Part shown: in pieces, positions 11,661 to 22,977 of the stretch
How positions within the stretch are numbered: position 1 is the first letter of the stretch
Layout: every line of letters begins with the position of its first letter
Assembly (NCBI GenBank): GCA_021209875.1
Contig: JAGYVD010000001.1
Coordinates: 5,704,001-5,768,000, forward strand
Direction of reading: 5' to 3'
From: Rosellinia necatrix
Lineage: Eukaryota; Ascomycota; Sordariomycetes; Xylariales; Xylariaceae
Length of the DNA: 64,000 nt
Notes under the pieces: generated by a model
What the model saw: the letters and a program-made list of their open reading frames with translations, nothing else
Databases searched by the model: none
Told to the model about the DNA's origin: nothing
Program-made: the position numbers and the translations under genes

Positions 11661-13854
11661 CTTGGATCCTCTGTGACCCTAAGCTCTGTCGATAGAAAGT
11701 TTTCTAAGCCTAAGACGCCCAAGGGCTCGGGAGGTCACAGCCCCTCCTTATTTGGTTTGAAAAATCGAAAAGCCCTGAGCCTTATCCAACACACGCCGGA
11801 ATTGTAGCTAATGCGAGAGCTAGCGGCCCACCCACAAGCATGGATGTTTCCAAGGTCAGGCTCCCCTTGAACAACTGAGTAGGTTGGCGATGAGCTTTAT
11901 TCTTGTTAAAGGCAAACTGGACAGATACTTCGATTAGAATATGGTTCTGTGGCTCTGTGGCCCCAAACTGGAACTCAGGTCAGCGAGGCTTGGAGGAGAT
12001 GTAAGCCAATTCAAGCATCAGGAATAAAACAGTGGATTTGTTGTAACTTCGTCTTCGAAGCCCGGATATGATATTTGATATGGGGCGTTCAGAGGGTGGC
12101 GGTGGAGAACTGCTCTTGCAAGCTTAAAGATAAAGGGTGCATGGTGAATGATAGGGCAATGAAGAGAGGAAGGACGGACGGGGGCGATAGGCGCAGGACG
12201 GAAACAGATGACCGGGATCCAATGCCAACGTGACCGCCGGCTACCTACATACCTAGGGACCTCGGGAAAATGCAGGAGAGTTACCAGAATCGACAATGGG
12301 CCGTGGTGGTGGTGGTGGCAGCCATCAAGGAAGAAAAGCGTATACGTTTGTGCCAAACTCGTAGGCCCCCTGTTTTATAACGAAGTTGGTGTATAAGTGA
12401 TGTAAGTGGTGTGTGTGCTTTGCAGTGGATATGATAATATGATATGAGGTAGCAGCAAGCAAGCAAATGACCAGGGGTCCTGGGCTGTAGGGGTTCGTGG
12501 ACGGTACCGAGGGTGCAGCCTGTCCTACAATCACATCTAATTGCTAACACACCTAGCATTCACTGCTTGCCCGGAGTACTAGTGTAAGTAAAGCAAAACT
12601 GCTAGGTAACGATGGACAGGGTGAGAGGGAGCACAACGAAGTATAAAATGACTCCGGTCTTTAATACCACCTATCCAAGTACCCTACCTACCCAAGGCAA
12701 GTAAGTACTTACCTACCTAGGTACCTGGTAGCAAAGGCGCACATGATGATAACACTTCCTGTCGGCTGAACTCTCTTAAAACATCGGCGTAGGGTTGTAT
12801 CTATCTACTCCTTGGAAGTACCTGCGGTGCTTGGCTTCCCTTCTTCAATACCTTAGCTACAGTGGGCAATTCCCCCTCTGTGTCAGTATCTGGACGTTCC
12901 AGGCGCCCGTCTAGGCCGTGTTAGTGAACATTCTAGGTGACCTACAATGTGTCTTCTGGCCAAGAGCCAACGGGACTGGACCACGGCGGGTCGTGGTGGC
13001 AAGCGTGCTCTCCGATTGGCCAATTGGCCTTCTTTAAGGCAGGTACTCGCGTGGTTCGAGGACTCGCTATCTTAGTACCCCGAGGTACACAGGTGCGGCG
13101 CGTTCGCGGCCAAGGTACAACGCAAACACTCACTTCACCGCTAATAGGGGCACGTGCCGGTTTGGTTTGCAGATTCGTCAAGTCACGTTCTTTGTCCCCA
13201 CGTCTCCCTCGGCCAAAGGTGAATCGCAAGACCCTGCAGATCGTCAACCTCGTTGCTGCATCGGAGAGAAGCCGCTTCTACGCTATTTGGTGGCTATCCC
13301 GTACTTTGTTTAGATTCTCTATTTCTTTTGATAGTTTATGTAATATTTTCATCATTCTAATGAGGTTCTAGAAGTAAGAAGCCCACTCCCAAACACCAAA
13401 ACGCATATTAGTAACTAGCGCCGGGGACTCGTCCACCAACTAACAACAGCCTGGGTAAAGCGCGGCAGAGAGCGGGCAAAGCGTGGTAACTGGCCTGGGT
13501 GATTCTCCATGGCAGTTATTGCCTCGAATACATTGGCCAGCCACCCTTGCGATGTTTCTTTTGCACTTTGGTCACTCGTACCTCTAGCATGCTTGGCAGA
13601 ATAAGGAGGATATGTAGTCAGATTAATGGTTGACAACCAATATGATTGCTTTGAAACCATCATGCATGATGGAATGTATTTACACTGTGCTATACATGTC
13701 TATATGCCGTATGTGTCTATGTCGAATATGTCTATGCGCATTTGCGCATGGGAAAAGAGCCAAATGCTACCATATGCGATGGCTATATACACCCCACCTT
13801 CTTTTTTGCCGAGGTGAACGCCAGTATAAAATGCACCGGGACCCTGACTATATA
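11661..13854. other. Intergenic: GDE1 promoter side and PPR gene 3' flank
   Basis: About 2.2 kb. Contains TACCTACCTAGG-type repeats (about 12665-12730) and a GGT/GTG run near 12303-12318. The open frames at 12937-13371 and 13415-13663 lack family motifs and are not called. Confidence 0.55.
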
Positions 13855-16488
13855 CTATACACAATATTCCAGCGCTAGATGTTGGGGATGTGGGCTGTCT
13901 TCCTGTGCCCATTCCCTACCTTCTATTAAGCCCCTTTCAATACCCAAGACTGGATCATCTGTCGCTAATGGGATGGGATCACTTGGGGAGGTAACACCCT
14001 CGCGCCTCGAGCCCCGGGATGCTGTTCGGAGTACGTTGGACAAGCAGTACTTTAGATCCAGAGCAAGCAAGGTTACAAGCGAATCGAAGGGTATGTTGTA
14101 GTAGCCACGATAATAACCCATGGCTCGTTCCTGCCTGCATTGGTCGAGGTGTGTGAAGAGTAGTGCTCTGATAGAGTCTTCAGTAGCTTGAACCCGTTCT
14201 TCCAGTTGCTGGTGTAGTTGATCGGATGTGTCATCTAGACAAACTCGCGGAGCCGCGTTATGGCCTAAAAGGGTTACCACTGTTGGTAGAGTGAGCCCCT
14301 TCGGGCTGCCATGATCATCCAGCTGGCGGATCAGATCTGGGTTTGGAATCTGTCGATATAACAAAGATACAACGTCCTCTGCAGTTAGGGAGTTGTCACA
14401 CAAGTCTAGTTTATTAAGCGCACGATGCAGAGAAACGCGCCGGTCATGCAGCGCGGGGCTGGCAATATCGTCGGATACCAAAATGGAATTTGGATCAACA
14501 TCATATCCCGTTTTAATCTCGATAATGACGGCGTTGAGAGCGGCAACAAGCATCAGAGTTGTATTGTTGAGGTCTTTACATCTCCGTTCAATAGAGATAA
14601 TCCTTGTTATGACCGTGTAAGCTCCGTCAAATGCCGCACGAGTCTGCCTACTTAATTCGGCTCTGTCCAAGACGGAAGTCGCGAACCCCAGGCGTGTTAA
14701 TAACGGCTGGTCCGAGCTTAGAGCATCGAATAATAGAGAGGAGAAGCCCTCCATCTGCCGCACTTCCAGCTGTATAAGCACGCTGCTGATTCGCGTCTTC
14801 AAGATCGATATTTCCAATTGATATTTGACATAGGTTTCGCCAAATATTTCACCGAAAGGGAGCCAGCAGACGTTAATGAGGGTGTCGAGGTTCCGTGCGA
14901 GCTCCCAGGCTACTTCGACCGTGCTGTCTCGGATGATCTCCGACAGATACCAACTAAAATGCTTAAAATGTTGGATGATGCCGGTGAGTAGCTTCCGTGC
15001 GCCGGAGAAATTGGATGTAAACACACAACCTCTCAACAGCTCTTGTAAGGGGCGGACCGAGATGAACGCACCGGCCCGCAGACCAGCGATAAACGTCATG
15101 CAGGCAATGTTTATCTCTTCGTGATATAGCCAGCCCGCAATGAGACGGTCAAAGGTAATGTCGTACCTGGGTGTTTTCGCAATACGGCCCGCTATCTCCA
15201 ACGAGCGTCTTAGTTTCGGAAGTAAGAGTGCTTCGTTGCACTGGTCCTCATACAAGATAGAAATATGCAGCCCATCTTCCTTCACCCCCCTCATCCTATG
15301 GACAACGTCGCGCATGCCCTCTCGCCCACCAGGGCCTCGATAATGATTGAGCAGACAGATCACAGTCTGGGCGGTAGCAGGCCACCTTGTTCGGTCTAGG
15401 TAGGAGTCAATAACAGCCTGGGCAAGGTCGGGACGTTGGACGCGATTGAACCCAGCAATGAGAATGTTGTAAGTATGGATGGTCGGGGGTACGCCGGCGG
15501 TGAGCAAGTTGTAGCAAATCCTGCCCACGATTTCTCGCGACGTGGCTGCTTGGTTGAATACGCGACGTATAGCGTCGTGCAGGAGAGTCCATATGTGGGT
15601 GCTGTATTGGGGATCCGTCGATGCGAACTGGTAACTAGGGAAGCCCTGCCCGCGCCGGAGGTCTTCGAGCTCCCAAAAAATTTCGTCCCCAACGGGGTCT
15701 GGTGCCTGTGTATCATCTTGCGGCCGCACACTACTGTGTGTGTCCGTCCGTCGGACTAGTTCATCCACGAGATCTATAACGGCTCCCGTCGTCTCTGCTA
15801 ATTCATGGCTGCTTCGGGCGTCCCGAGTGACGGTCTCGGGATCTTGCTCTTCGGCAGCTATGGCGACCTCAATATCCATCCAGTCTAGTTGCTCTTCCAT
15901 CCATGACCGGCGGGCGAGGGGGCGATACGTCATGTTGCACATGGCCATGAGCTCGTTCGCTAACGGGCGAACCGACTCATGGCCTCTTTTTCCCTTTATA
16001 TAGGTTGGGAGAGGCCTCTTAAAATACATCTCTGTGCCCAGGGGTCGATACCCGAGGCCATCAAAGTTTTTAGTGTCTACGAAGAGAAACTTAAGCTCCC
16101 TCACCAATTCGCGGTCTAACTCGTTGCCCTCCCCGCAGCCCGTATCAACCGGGCGATGCCTCGTAGGAGAGGCTCCTCCGCCCAGAGCAGGATCGTCGCC
16201 ATCTGTGTGGCCCTGGGGATGCCCCCCGACGGTTTGCTTCAGGGAAGCCCTTGCGCGGTCCAGCTCTCTGTCCAGCTCTTGCCGTCTCTCATTTTTCTGG
16301 CGTGCGTCGATGATCGTGGCAGTGCCGAGGATGGTGGTGTAACAGGCCGTGAAGACGTCGGTGACGGTGGGCTTCCGCCTCGAGGCGCCAGTGGTCGACC
16401 GGCGTACTAGGGTGTTGACCGAGTGCGAGCAGATGCGACGGTGACAGGGCGACTGCGTTCGGGCAGCACGGGACCATAAGGTCTGCAT
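13855..16488 (-). CDS. PPR-like mitochondrial protein
   Basis: A single-exon frame of 877 aa with a real ATG. The N-terminus is rich in Arg/Ser and lacks acidic residues for the first ~40 residues, as in a mitochondrial presequence. A hydrophobic stretch (~45-60, VFTACYTTILGTATIIDA) runs into a charged helix (NERRQELDRELDRA), an arrangement I know from fungal PPR proteins. Residues ~302-400 contain helical-hairpin repeats (PTIHTYNILIAGFNRVQRPD, then TAQTVICLLNHYRG) that fit pentatricopeptide repeats. The remainder is alpha-helical without a catalytic signature. The likely role is binding organellar RNA (processing, stability or translation), inferred from the family. No target can be named. 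A short 3' intron missed by the single-frame reading is possible. Confidence 0.75.
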   Translation of the reverse strand: MQTLWSRAARTQSPCHRRICSHSVNTLVRRSTTGASRRKPTVTDVFTACYTTILGTATIIDARQKNERRQELDRELDRARASLKQTVGGHPQGHTDGDDPALGGGASPTRHRPVDTGCGEGNELDRELVRELKFLFVDTKNFDGLGYRPLGTEMYFKRPLPTYIKGKRGHESVRPLANELMAMCNMTYRPLARRSWMEEQLDWMDIEVAIAAEEQDPETVTRDARSSHELAETTGAVIDLVDELVRRTDTHSSVRPQDDTQAPDPVGDEIFWELEDLRRGQGFPSYQFASTDPQYSTHIWTLLHDAIRRVFNQAATSREIVGRICYNLLTAGVPPTIHTYNILIAGFNRVQRPDLAQAVIDSYLDRTRWPATAQTVICLLNHYRGPGGREGMRDVVHRMRGVKEDGLHISILYEDQCNEALLLPKLRRSLEIAGRIAKTPRYDITFDRLIAGWLYHEEINIACMTFIAGLRAGAFISVRPLQELLRGCVFTSNFSGARKLLTGIIQHFKHFSWYLSEIIRDSTVEVAWELARNLDTLINVCWLPFGEIFGETYVKYQLEISILKTRISSVLIQLEVRQMEGFSSLLFDALSSDQPLLTRLGFATSVLDRAELSRQTRAAFDGAYTVITRIISIERRCKDLNNTTLMLVAALNAVIIEIKTGYDVDPNSILVSDDIASPALHDRRVSLHRALNKLDLCDNSLTAEDVVSLLYRQIPNPDLIRQLDDHGSPKGLTLPTVVTLLGHNAAPRVCLDDTSDQLHQQLEERVQATEDSIRALLFTHLDQCRQERAMGYYRGYYNIPFDSLVTLLALDLKYCLSNVLRTASRGSRREGVTSPSDPIPLATDDPVLGIERGLIEGREWAQEDSPHPQHLALEYCV

Positions 16489-17239
16489 AACTCCAGCATG
16501 TCGTCGATGTTAAGGAGAGGACCAATCGACCGGTCTGGTGGTCATCCCGGCCAATTGACCCTGGGGGAACCTCGAGTTGCTGGTGGACGGCGAATACGGC
16601 GAATATGGATGTGGTGTCGGGTAGTGATTGTGGATGGAGCTACGGTGTATGGAGCTACAGTGTATGGATGCGTGAGAGCCTCTAGAAAACATCCTTATCA
16701 TCATCCGATGAGCGACCCGCTCTGCTTACAACAGCAGCAGCCCGCCCCTGGAGCTCGGGGAGATGGCACGAGGTGGGGGTTTGTGTGCTCATCCAACTGT
16801 CCAGCGCTTGAATTCCAACTGTCGCCAACTGTTCTCCGCTAAGATTGAGCTACTTAATGATGTGTTGATGCCAATGCCCATCACTAAAAAAAAAAACACA
16901 AATCTAACCTAGGCAGGCTAGCTTAGGTAAGTAGGAGTAGGTAGGAGTAGGTAGGAGTAGGTAGTAGTAGTAGTAGTAGTATTTCAACGTCTATACTAGG
17001 GGGGTACGGGCAGGTAGGAGTAGGTAGGTAGGTAGTACCTAGGTAGCTAACTGCCCACTGTACTCTAAGTCAAGTACCTAGTAGATGAATACAGCCTGAG
17101 ATATGAGATATTCATTGAGGCATAAGATATTTCGTCGCCACTGTCACACAGTTACCAGACCCCAGCGCAATTATATCTTCCTTCACATAGCCCATAACAT
17201 TCGGTATAGCGAGTGCTCAGATACGTAGCTAAAGCCATA
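16489..17239. promoter_or_regulatory. Divergent intergenic region between PPR gene and DUF866 gene
   Basis: About 750 bp between start codons of opposite-strand genes, so it must carry both promoters. It has an A-run near 16887, three copies of the 10-mer GTAGGAGTAG (16931-16960), a (TAG)n array and further TAGG repeats to about 17050. No specific binding site is assigned. Confidence 0.6.
16931..17050. repeat. GTAGGAGTAG tandem plus (TAG)n and TAGG repeats
   Basis: Three perfect 10-mers are followed by (TAG)n, then AACGTCTA, then a TAGG-rich stretch. The (TAG)n-AACGTCTA part recurs at 48449 and, inverted, at 63455. Confidence 0.85.
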
Positions 17240-18052
17240 ATGTATGCGCTCACTTTGACGGCGGAGCTGAACGGGTAGGTTGTTCCCCGGCGCCTCTTGC
17301 GACAATGATTACTCTCCTCTAATACGCCATGCGCAACCGCAGAGTGACCAACTTGCGCCCACAGGATACCGAGGCGAGCCCTTTCTGGTATAACTTCGTA
17401 GTGCAATGCACATCCTGCCGCGAGACGCATTCGAATCCCGTTTCTATCAGCCGGTTTGTAAGTTTGCGTTGAGCCCCCAATACTCCTTGTCTTGATACCA
17501 CATCGCCTTGACATGATCGCCCTGGCATCACACGATCGCCTGGACGCGATCTCCCCGTGGTCGCTCTCTATACTAACCGTCCCCGATAGGAGACAAACGA
17601 GCTAAGCGGTAGCAGAGGCGAGGCCAACTTTGTATGGAAATGCAAGAACTGCAAGGTTCGTCCCGGTCCATGCGTTCAGAGTTCTCTCCCCCCCCCCTGG
17701 CATGGACTAACATCAACACAAGAGGGAGTCATCTTGTTCTATTAAGATAGCGCCAAAGCCATACGAACAGACCGAGCCGCCTAAGCCACAGACGGTCATC
17801 GAGTTCGACTGTAGAGGACTGGAGTTTACGTCTTTCTCGCCTGAGGTAAAGTGCCCGTTGCATATTTCGTTTATCCATTCATAAAAACTTATTCTCGGAC
17901 GATCCCAGGGCGAATGGCTGGCGGAGGGCATTGAATCCGGCACCAAGTTTGAAGGTATCGAGCTGCAGGACGGTGAATGGTTCGACTACGATGAAAAAGC
18001 CAACGATGAAGTTAGCATCAAGGAACTAAAGTGGGATATCAGGAGAGCCTAG
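17240..18052 (+). CDS. DUF866 / CXXC-motif zinc-binding protein (C1orf123/CZIB type)
   Basis: Five exons rebuilt by hand: 17240..17274, 17343..17457, 17590..17655, 17723..17845, 17909..18052, giving 160 aa, the usual length of this eukaryotic family. Donors are GTAGGT, GTAAGT, GTTCGT and GTAAAG; the acceptors of introns 2 and 3 follow CTAAC branch sites. The protein starts MYALTLTAELNGVTNL and has two zinc-binding pairs, CTSC (34-37) and CKNC (68-71), separated by the conserved GSRGEANFVWKC block. It ends with GEWLAEGIESGTKFEGI and YDEKANDEVSIKELKW. The human homologue is a small zinc-binding protein of poorly understood function; no enzymatic role is claimed. It is divergently transcribed from the PPR gene. 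Confidence 0.93.
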
Positions 18053-19069
18053 CATTCTCTAGATCTAGTCACTACTTTATTTCGGGTAAAAATACGAAAT
18101 ATAGCTGGGGTCCATCCCACGAAGGCGGGAACATGTTGGTTGATGGTGGGATGAATCTATGTTTTCCCCTCCTTCCATGCGGTATCCCATTACGAAGTCC
18201 CCGGTAACTAGATAGATCTTGCCGCATCTGGCAAATCCAATAGTCCCCTTATCCCAGAGCCCAAACGTGCAAGATGGGACTGGCCGTCCGCTCCGTCAAG
18301 CGCGCAGACATGACGGAGTGTCCCGAATGCTAGGGTTTCTCGACAACGAGAGGACGCCATCCTGTTTAAGCTACATCGAGGGGCAAGAAGCACACATCGG
18401 GCTCATGAATGTGGTTGATCCAGAGAACGAAGATAAGATCCTCACTTTTGTGAAGCGTGTATTTTGCTATATTCAGGCTTCAGAGCAATGCCGGGGCTTG
18501 TATCAGCACCACAGATTCCATGCACAAATACAGACTCGAAGGCATCGAAGCTACCCAGTTAGTGTAGATATGATACCGCGCTGCATCAAAGTTTGCGGTC
18601 AGGAGGACTATAAACATACTTCATGACCACTCGCACAAAACTTGACATCAGAAGTAGCCATGCCGCTATAAGCATAGAGAAAACTAAGTAGGTATGTTAC
18701 CGTAGAATGGTTGTGTTGCAACTTGCAGAGACTGTTTATGACATTAAGTACTTGTAGATTGCTATATCCACACTTTATTATCCTTTCGACTTGCTTAGTA
18801 GGTGTACCTAATCTGAACGTGCCCCACCACTGTTACCAGCTACTGGACGCTACACCAGCACCTTTAGTACCTGTACAAGCTCTCTAGCCAATCAGCCTGA
18901 TCCCTGCAGTACCTAACCACAACTAACTAGATACTTACTTGTAGAGCTTGCTTGAAGATGAATTCCATCTTTCCACAACTTCACTCGATTTCAGCCTCAA
19001 CCTTCTCCCCAGGTACACACGCCGTGCTTTCTCCCAACCAAGCGCGACGAAAAAACAAGTTCGCCCGCC
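18053..19069. other. Intergenic between DUF866 gene and SmF
   Basis: About 1 kb between two plus-strand genes. One longer open frame (18219-18626) begins at TTG and has no family signature. TACCTA-type motifs occur near 18800-18940. No gene is supported. Confidence 0.55.
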
Positions 19070-19521
19070 ATGAGTGTAAGGATCCCATATATCAATAAGT
19101 AGATCAGCTGCGTTCGGCGCCCGTAACTAACTCGCCTGATCCAGTTTATGCCCGTCAACCCGCGGCCCATGCTGCAAGACCTGTAAAGAACCCCCCGATC
19201 CAAGCACCTGTCCGCCTGCCACCACCACTTCAACATGAATCAAGAAGGGAAAAGAGGACATACAGATATAAAGACAGACCCCCTTGCTAACATAGTCAAT
19301 ACAGCGTCAACCAGGACATCGTCGTGCGGCTTAAGTGGGGCGAGACCGAGTACAAGGGCCGCCTGGTGTCCATCGACGGCTACTTCAACATCCAGCTCAC
19401 CAATGCCCAAGAATACATCGACCAGAAGTTCACGAGCGACCTCGGCCAGATCCTCATCCGCTGCAACAACGTCCTGTGGATCAAGCGCGCCGACAAGGGA
19501 GACGTGCAGATGGAGGGATAA
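19070..19521 (+). CDS. smf1: Small nuclear ribonucleoprotein SmF
   Basis: Core spliceosomal Sm-ring subunit. Exons 19070..19075, 19145..19182, 19305..19521; 86 aa, the same length as human SmF. The first coding exon is only ATG AGT; splicing gives MSFMPVNPRPMLQDL, the SmF start, which separates it from LSm6. The acceptors follow CTAAC (intron 1) and GCTAAC (intron 2). Sm motif 1 is VVRLKWGETEYKGRLVSIDGY, with one residue left off here: VVRLKWGETEYKGRLVSIDG; Sm motif 2 is LIRCNNVLWI near the C-terminus. It would assemble with SmE and SmG around the U-snRNA Sm site. The tail RADKGDVQMEG is slightly charged. Confidence 0.95.
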
Positions 19522-20309
19522 GGATCGGCAGGAGTGTGCAGCAGCAAAGGGAGAAGAAAAAAAGGAAAAAGCATACAAAACCGGAAAAAGTCTAGCCTTG
19601 GAGAGATTGTGTGTGAGAGGTACAGCAGTAGATGATACACCGGCGGAAACATGGTACGATCAGGGGAGGAGGAAAAAAAAAAGGCACGGCGCGATAATGA
19701 CGGAGTCCGTGCGATATGGACGTGCCGAGAGCCTTCCGCCGATGGGCAGTTGATCAGGATGCGGAATGGGAAGAGACGGGTCGATAAAACCGCGGCTTCT
19801 GTCCATCGGACCTCGAACCATGCCTACACCTACGTACGTACCGACTATCTCTAAAAAAAAAGAAAATCTAAAGGCCATGATTCAGCACGACCAACAAAAA
19901 ATGAAATGGAGAACAAGGCCGCCCGAGAGGTCTTGGCCATAAAAAAGGGTCTCCGATTCTTGGCCTTTCTAGAACCAGCAACAACAACGGCGTCATGGGA
20001 AAAGTGTAGATAGACGGCATATTGGCTCTGCTACGCTGCTACCTACTGTTGATAGAATTTCTCGGCTAACTAATTCCATTCTACAGTTGGAGAGCTGCTC
20101 CGCGTTTTCCCAACTGTCTATGGTTCATGGTGCTGTTTACCGACAACCAGGTGCCCCCCGCAAAATTAGGGTGCTAATCACGCCTTTTCAAACCCCCCTT
20201 CCCCAAGCCCAGCCTCTTTTGCGTATAAACCAGATTCTATGCATCAATCATCAATGTCTGCCGTACCGTACGTATGCGTAGTAAATATATAGCGATGCCG
20301 CCCGCCATA
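19522..20309. other. Intergenic between convergent SmF and PRMT5
   Basis: About 790 bp holding both 3' untranslated regions. A-rich runs occur at about 19673-19683 and 19853-19862. No gene is seen. Confidence 0.6.
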
Positions 20310-22977
20310 TCACATCAAGCACGCGACCTTGCGGCTGCTGCAAAGATCCGAGCCCCCGACCCTGATCCTCTCCGTCTCCGACACCCAGCGGAACGCCTCG
20401 ACCATCCACTCGTACCACACCTTGGTGTCGTCCGTCTGGCGCCACATGGTCACCTCGAGCTCGGAGTCGGACGGGAAGTAGAGGGGTTGCTGTGAAGAAG
20501 CGAAGTGTCAGGTGAAAGTTGATTAGGATAGGCTAGATTTCCCGCGACGACAAGGGCGTGCTATGACCTCATCTTTCTCTACCTGCGCGGAAAAAGGGAA
20601 CGCAGGCGGGACAGACGGGTTAAGGCCATATGTAATTCAAAAAAAAAAAAAAAACTCACATTCAGAGGGAAGAAAATAGGGAACCACGAGACCATGTCCT
20701 TGCTCTTGATATCGATCATCTCGGGCAGCGTGCTCAGCTCGACGGCGGGCCTGTTCCCGTCCTCGTCGCGCTCGACCTGCGAGGCGTACAGGACGGCCTC
20801 GAAGTAGCCGGCGAGGCCGTGGACGACGCCGCGCGAGCGGCAGACGAAGGTGAGGTGGCAGCTGCGGGCGTTGTGGTCGTTGGCGCCGACGCCGCCGGCC
20901 ATGCTGCCGCCGCTGCCGCCGCTGCTGCCGCCGCCGCCGCCGACGACGCGGCGGGCCGCGATCGCGGACGCGACGGAGGGGGCAGAGGGTGCTCGAACGA
21001 CCAGGCGGCCTGGAAGCGGCGGCGGTCCGGGGCCCGCGCGGCGACGAAGTCGAGGGCGAACAGCCGCACCACCCACGGCGTGTCGAAGGCGTCCGCGTCC
21101 GCGGGCCCGCCCTGCTCGCGCCGGTGCCGGATGTCGGCGTGCAGCCGCGGGGTCGCGATGGGGCTCACGTGTGCCGAGTACGACGCCGGGATCGAGATGC
21201 CGTGCGCCGGCGCCAGCACGTGCTGGATCCCGTCGAGACACTCGGGCGACAGCTCGTTGTCGCCGAAGGAGCCGAGCAGCTCCGACACCAGGATGTCGAC
21301 TTTCCCGTGGACCACCTCGGACGCGTCTGACGAGGAGGAGGAAGAAGAGGAGGAGATGACGGGCCCCTTCCAGGCGCGCATGTCCGTCTTCACCACCGTC
21401 ACCTGGCCGCCCCAGACCGTCTTGTTCTGCCGCAGCAGGTACACGTACGCGTTCGGGTTCTTCTCGACCGCCCACACCTTGACGGGCACGCCCGTCGTGC
21501 GGCTCGCCTGCAGCGCCCGCGTCACGAGCGGCCCGCGGCCGGAGCCGGCCACCGCGATCACCACGCCGTCGGGGGACGACGTCGGCTTCTTCAGCGCCGA
21601 CCACTCCCGCAGCGCCTCCTCGATCGCGACCTCGTACTGGTTGTACTTAACCGGGTCGCCCTCGAATACCTCGTACGTCACGCTCTCGAGGTTGTCCGAG
21701 AGCGGCTGGAGGGGGGACTGTAGCCAGTCTTGGAAATTGGTCAGCGTGTTTAGCTCGAGCTCCGTGTACGGGTCTTGCTGCCTCTCCAGGTGGCGGAGGT
21801 ACGCGAGGTATGCGTTGTGCCCGTGGGCTCTCTGGTCATTTTTGGCGAGCTGCACGGCGGCTGCATCCCCCAAGCTCGGGAACTCAGACGCCGACGAGGG
21901 ATCTACCGCTACGGGGTCATCTTGGATCTCCGGGCCTACGTCGCAGAGGAGGAAGTAGGGTGAGTGCTTTAGTCGCATATACGTGCGTATGAGATCTTGA
22001 TGAGGCCGGCCGAGCGATGGATGGCCGGCCTTGTTTGTCTGAAACGTTGAGGGGCAATACGTCAAGTATTGGAGCGGTTCGGAAAACCATCTTGTCTGCA
22101 ATTCTTTCGGCGGAAGCGCCCGTGGTATTCTCAATGCTTTGCACAGGTCAGTGACGGATATCAAATTAAGTAAACTTGGTAGAGCACCCACCAACGAAGA
22201 GTCTCGCATCGTATCCGCAAACTGTGCGTATCAGGTGCCACGAGTCCCAGGTAGTGAAAATGTCAATCTCCTTGGCTGTTCTCAGTGTATCTTGAACCTC
22301 GTTTGAAACAGACAGCTGGGCAATTTTTTCCTCCAGGCCAGGTTCGCGATACATGGGCAGATGAATGATGAAGCTAATACGGCTGGCGATTACCATAGCC
22401 TCCTGTATAGCCCTAGCATATTGAGAAACTCCTTGGCCATTACCAGACTGCGCGCAGTCCTGTCGAGGCCCTGGGACGATGATACTACGTACGCCACAGA
22501 AGTTGGCATAATCAACCTCGAGGTTCAGAACCTGTCTCGAGATGCTAGCAATAATATGGTTTGGCGAGCATAAATCGATCCAAGGACTGGCATAACCAAC
22601 AAAACCGTTTGTGTGGGCTTCCGGGAAGAGGGAGGTATCCTCGGGAGTCAAGGGGGTCACGATAGGATCTGCACCCAATCCCCTATGCGACTCGCCGTTG
22701 AGTTGAGAAAGGCTCTCCCCGACAAGCTTCACTATGCGCTCGTGAAAATGAGCGTTGGTGATGGGCGTTGTAACAAACCGGAACTGCGGGTCGAGTGAGC
22801 TTGGTAGAGCGAGGGCAGAAGAAGAAGACAGGGATCACTTACACCCGAGTTCAAGACTTGGCCATACTGTAGATCGGTCAGAGTTTCGGATCGTGTCGAG
22901 TCATGATGGCCGACGTGAAAGGCTGGACGGATCTCGTCATGGCCGTCGCTATCTTGACTGGCATAGCCGTGAGACAT
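20310..22977 (-). CDS. skb1: Protein arginine N-methyltransferase 5 (Skb1/Hsl7), with a frame change
   Basis: Type II arginine methyltransferase making symmetric dimethylarginine on Sm proteins and histones. Exons: 22977..22843, 22783..22192, 22136..20660, 20489..20310. Introns are 59, 55 and 170 nt with GTAAGT, GTGGGT and GTGAGT donors. The N-terminal TIM-barrel part contains FHVGHHDSTRS and PWIDLCSP. The Rossmann part has AVAGSGRGPL (SAM motif I) and AVEKNPNA. The catalytic double-Glu loop SELLGSFGDNELSPECLDG is intact. The beta-barrel is ..CHLTFVCRSRGVVHGLAGYF, and the terminal exon ends SDLCSSRKVACLM. Within exon 3 the conserved protein leaves one frame after WSFEHPLPP (about 20975) and resumes in another by GGVGANDHN (about 20890). 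Either one base is missing or a 50-nt intron (20925-20974, weak GTCGCG donor) is removed; with that intron the protein is 777 aa. Confidence 0.9.

Noticed and set aside
13149..13158. CACGTG as a phosphate-regulator site for GDE1
   Set aside because: About 1.5 kb from the start codon, and this 6-mer is expected many times by chance in 64 kb.
12937..13371. 144-aa plus-strand frame
   Set aside because: No motif, no splice context, and biased composition typical of chance frames.
18219..18626. 135-aa plus-strand frame downstream of the DUF866 gene
   Set aside because: Starts at TTG and shows no recognisable domain.
20819..21958. Long plus-strand frames opposite PRMT5
   Set aside because: Antisense shadows of GC-rich coding sequence; the minus strand carries all conserved motifs.
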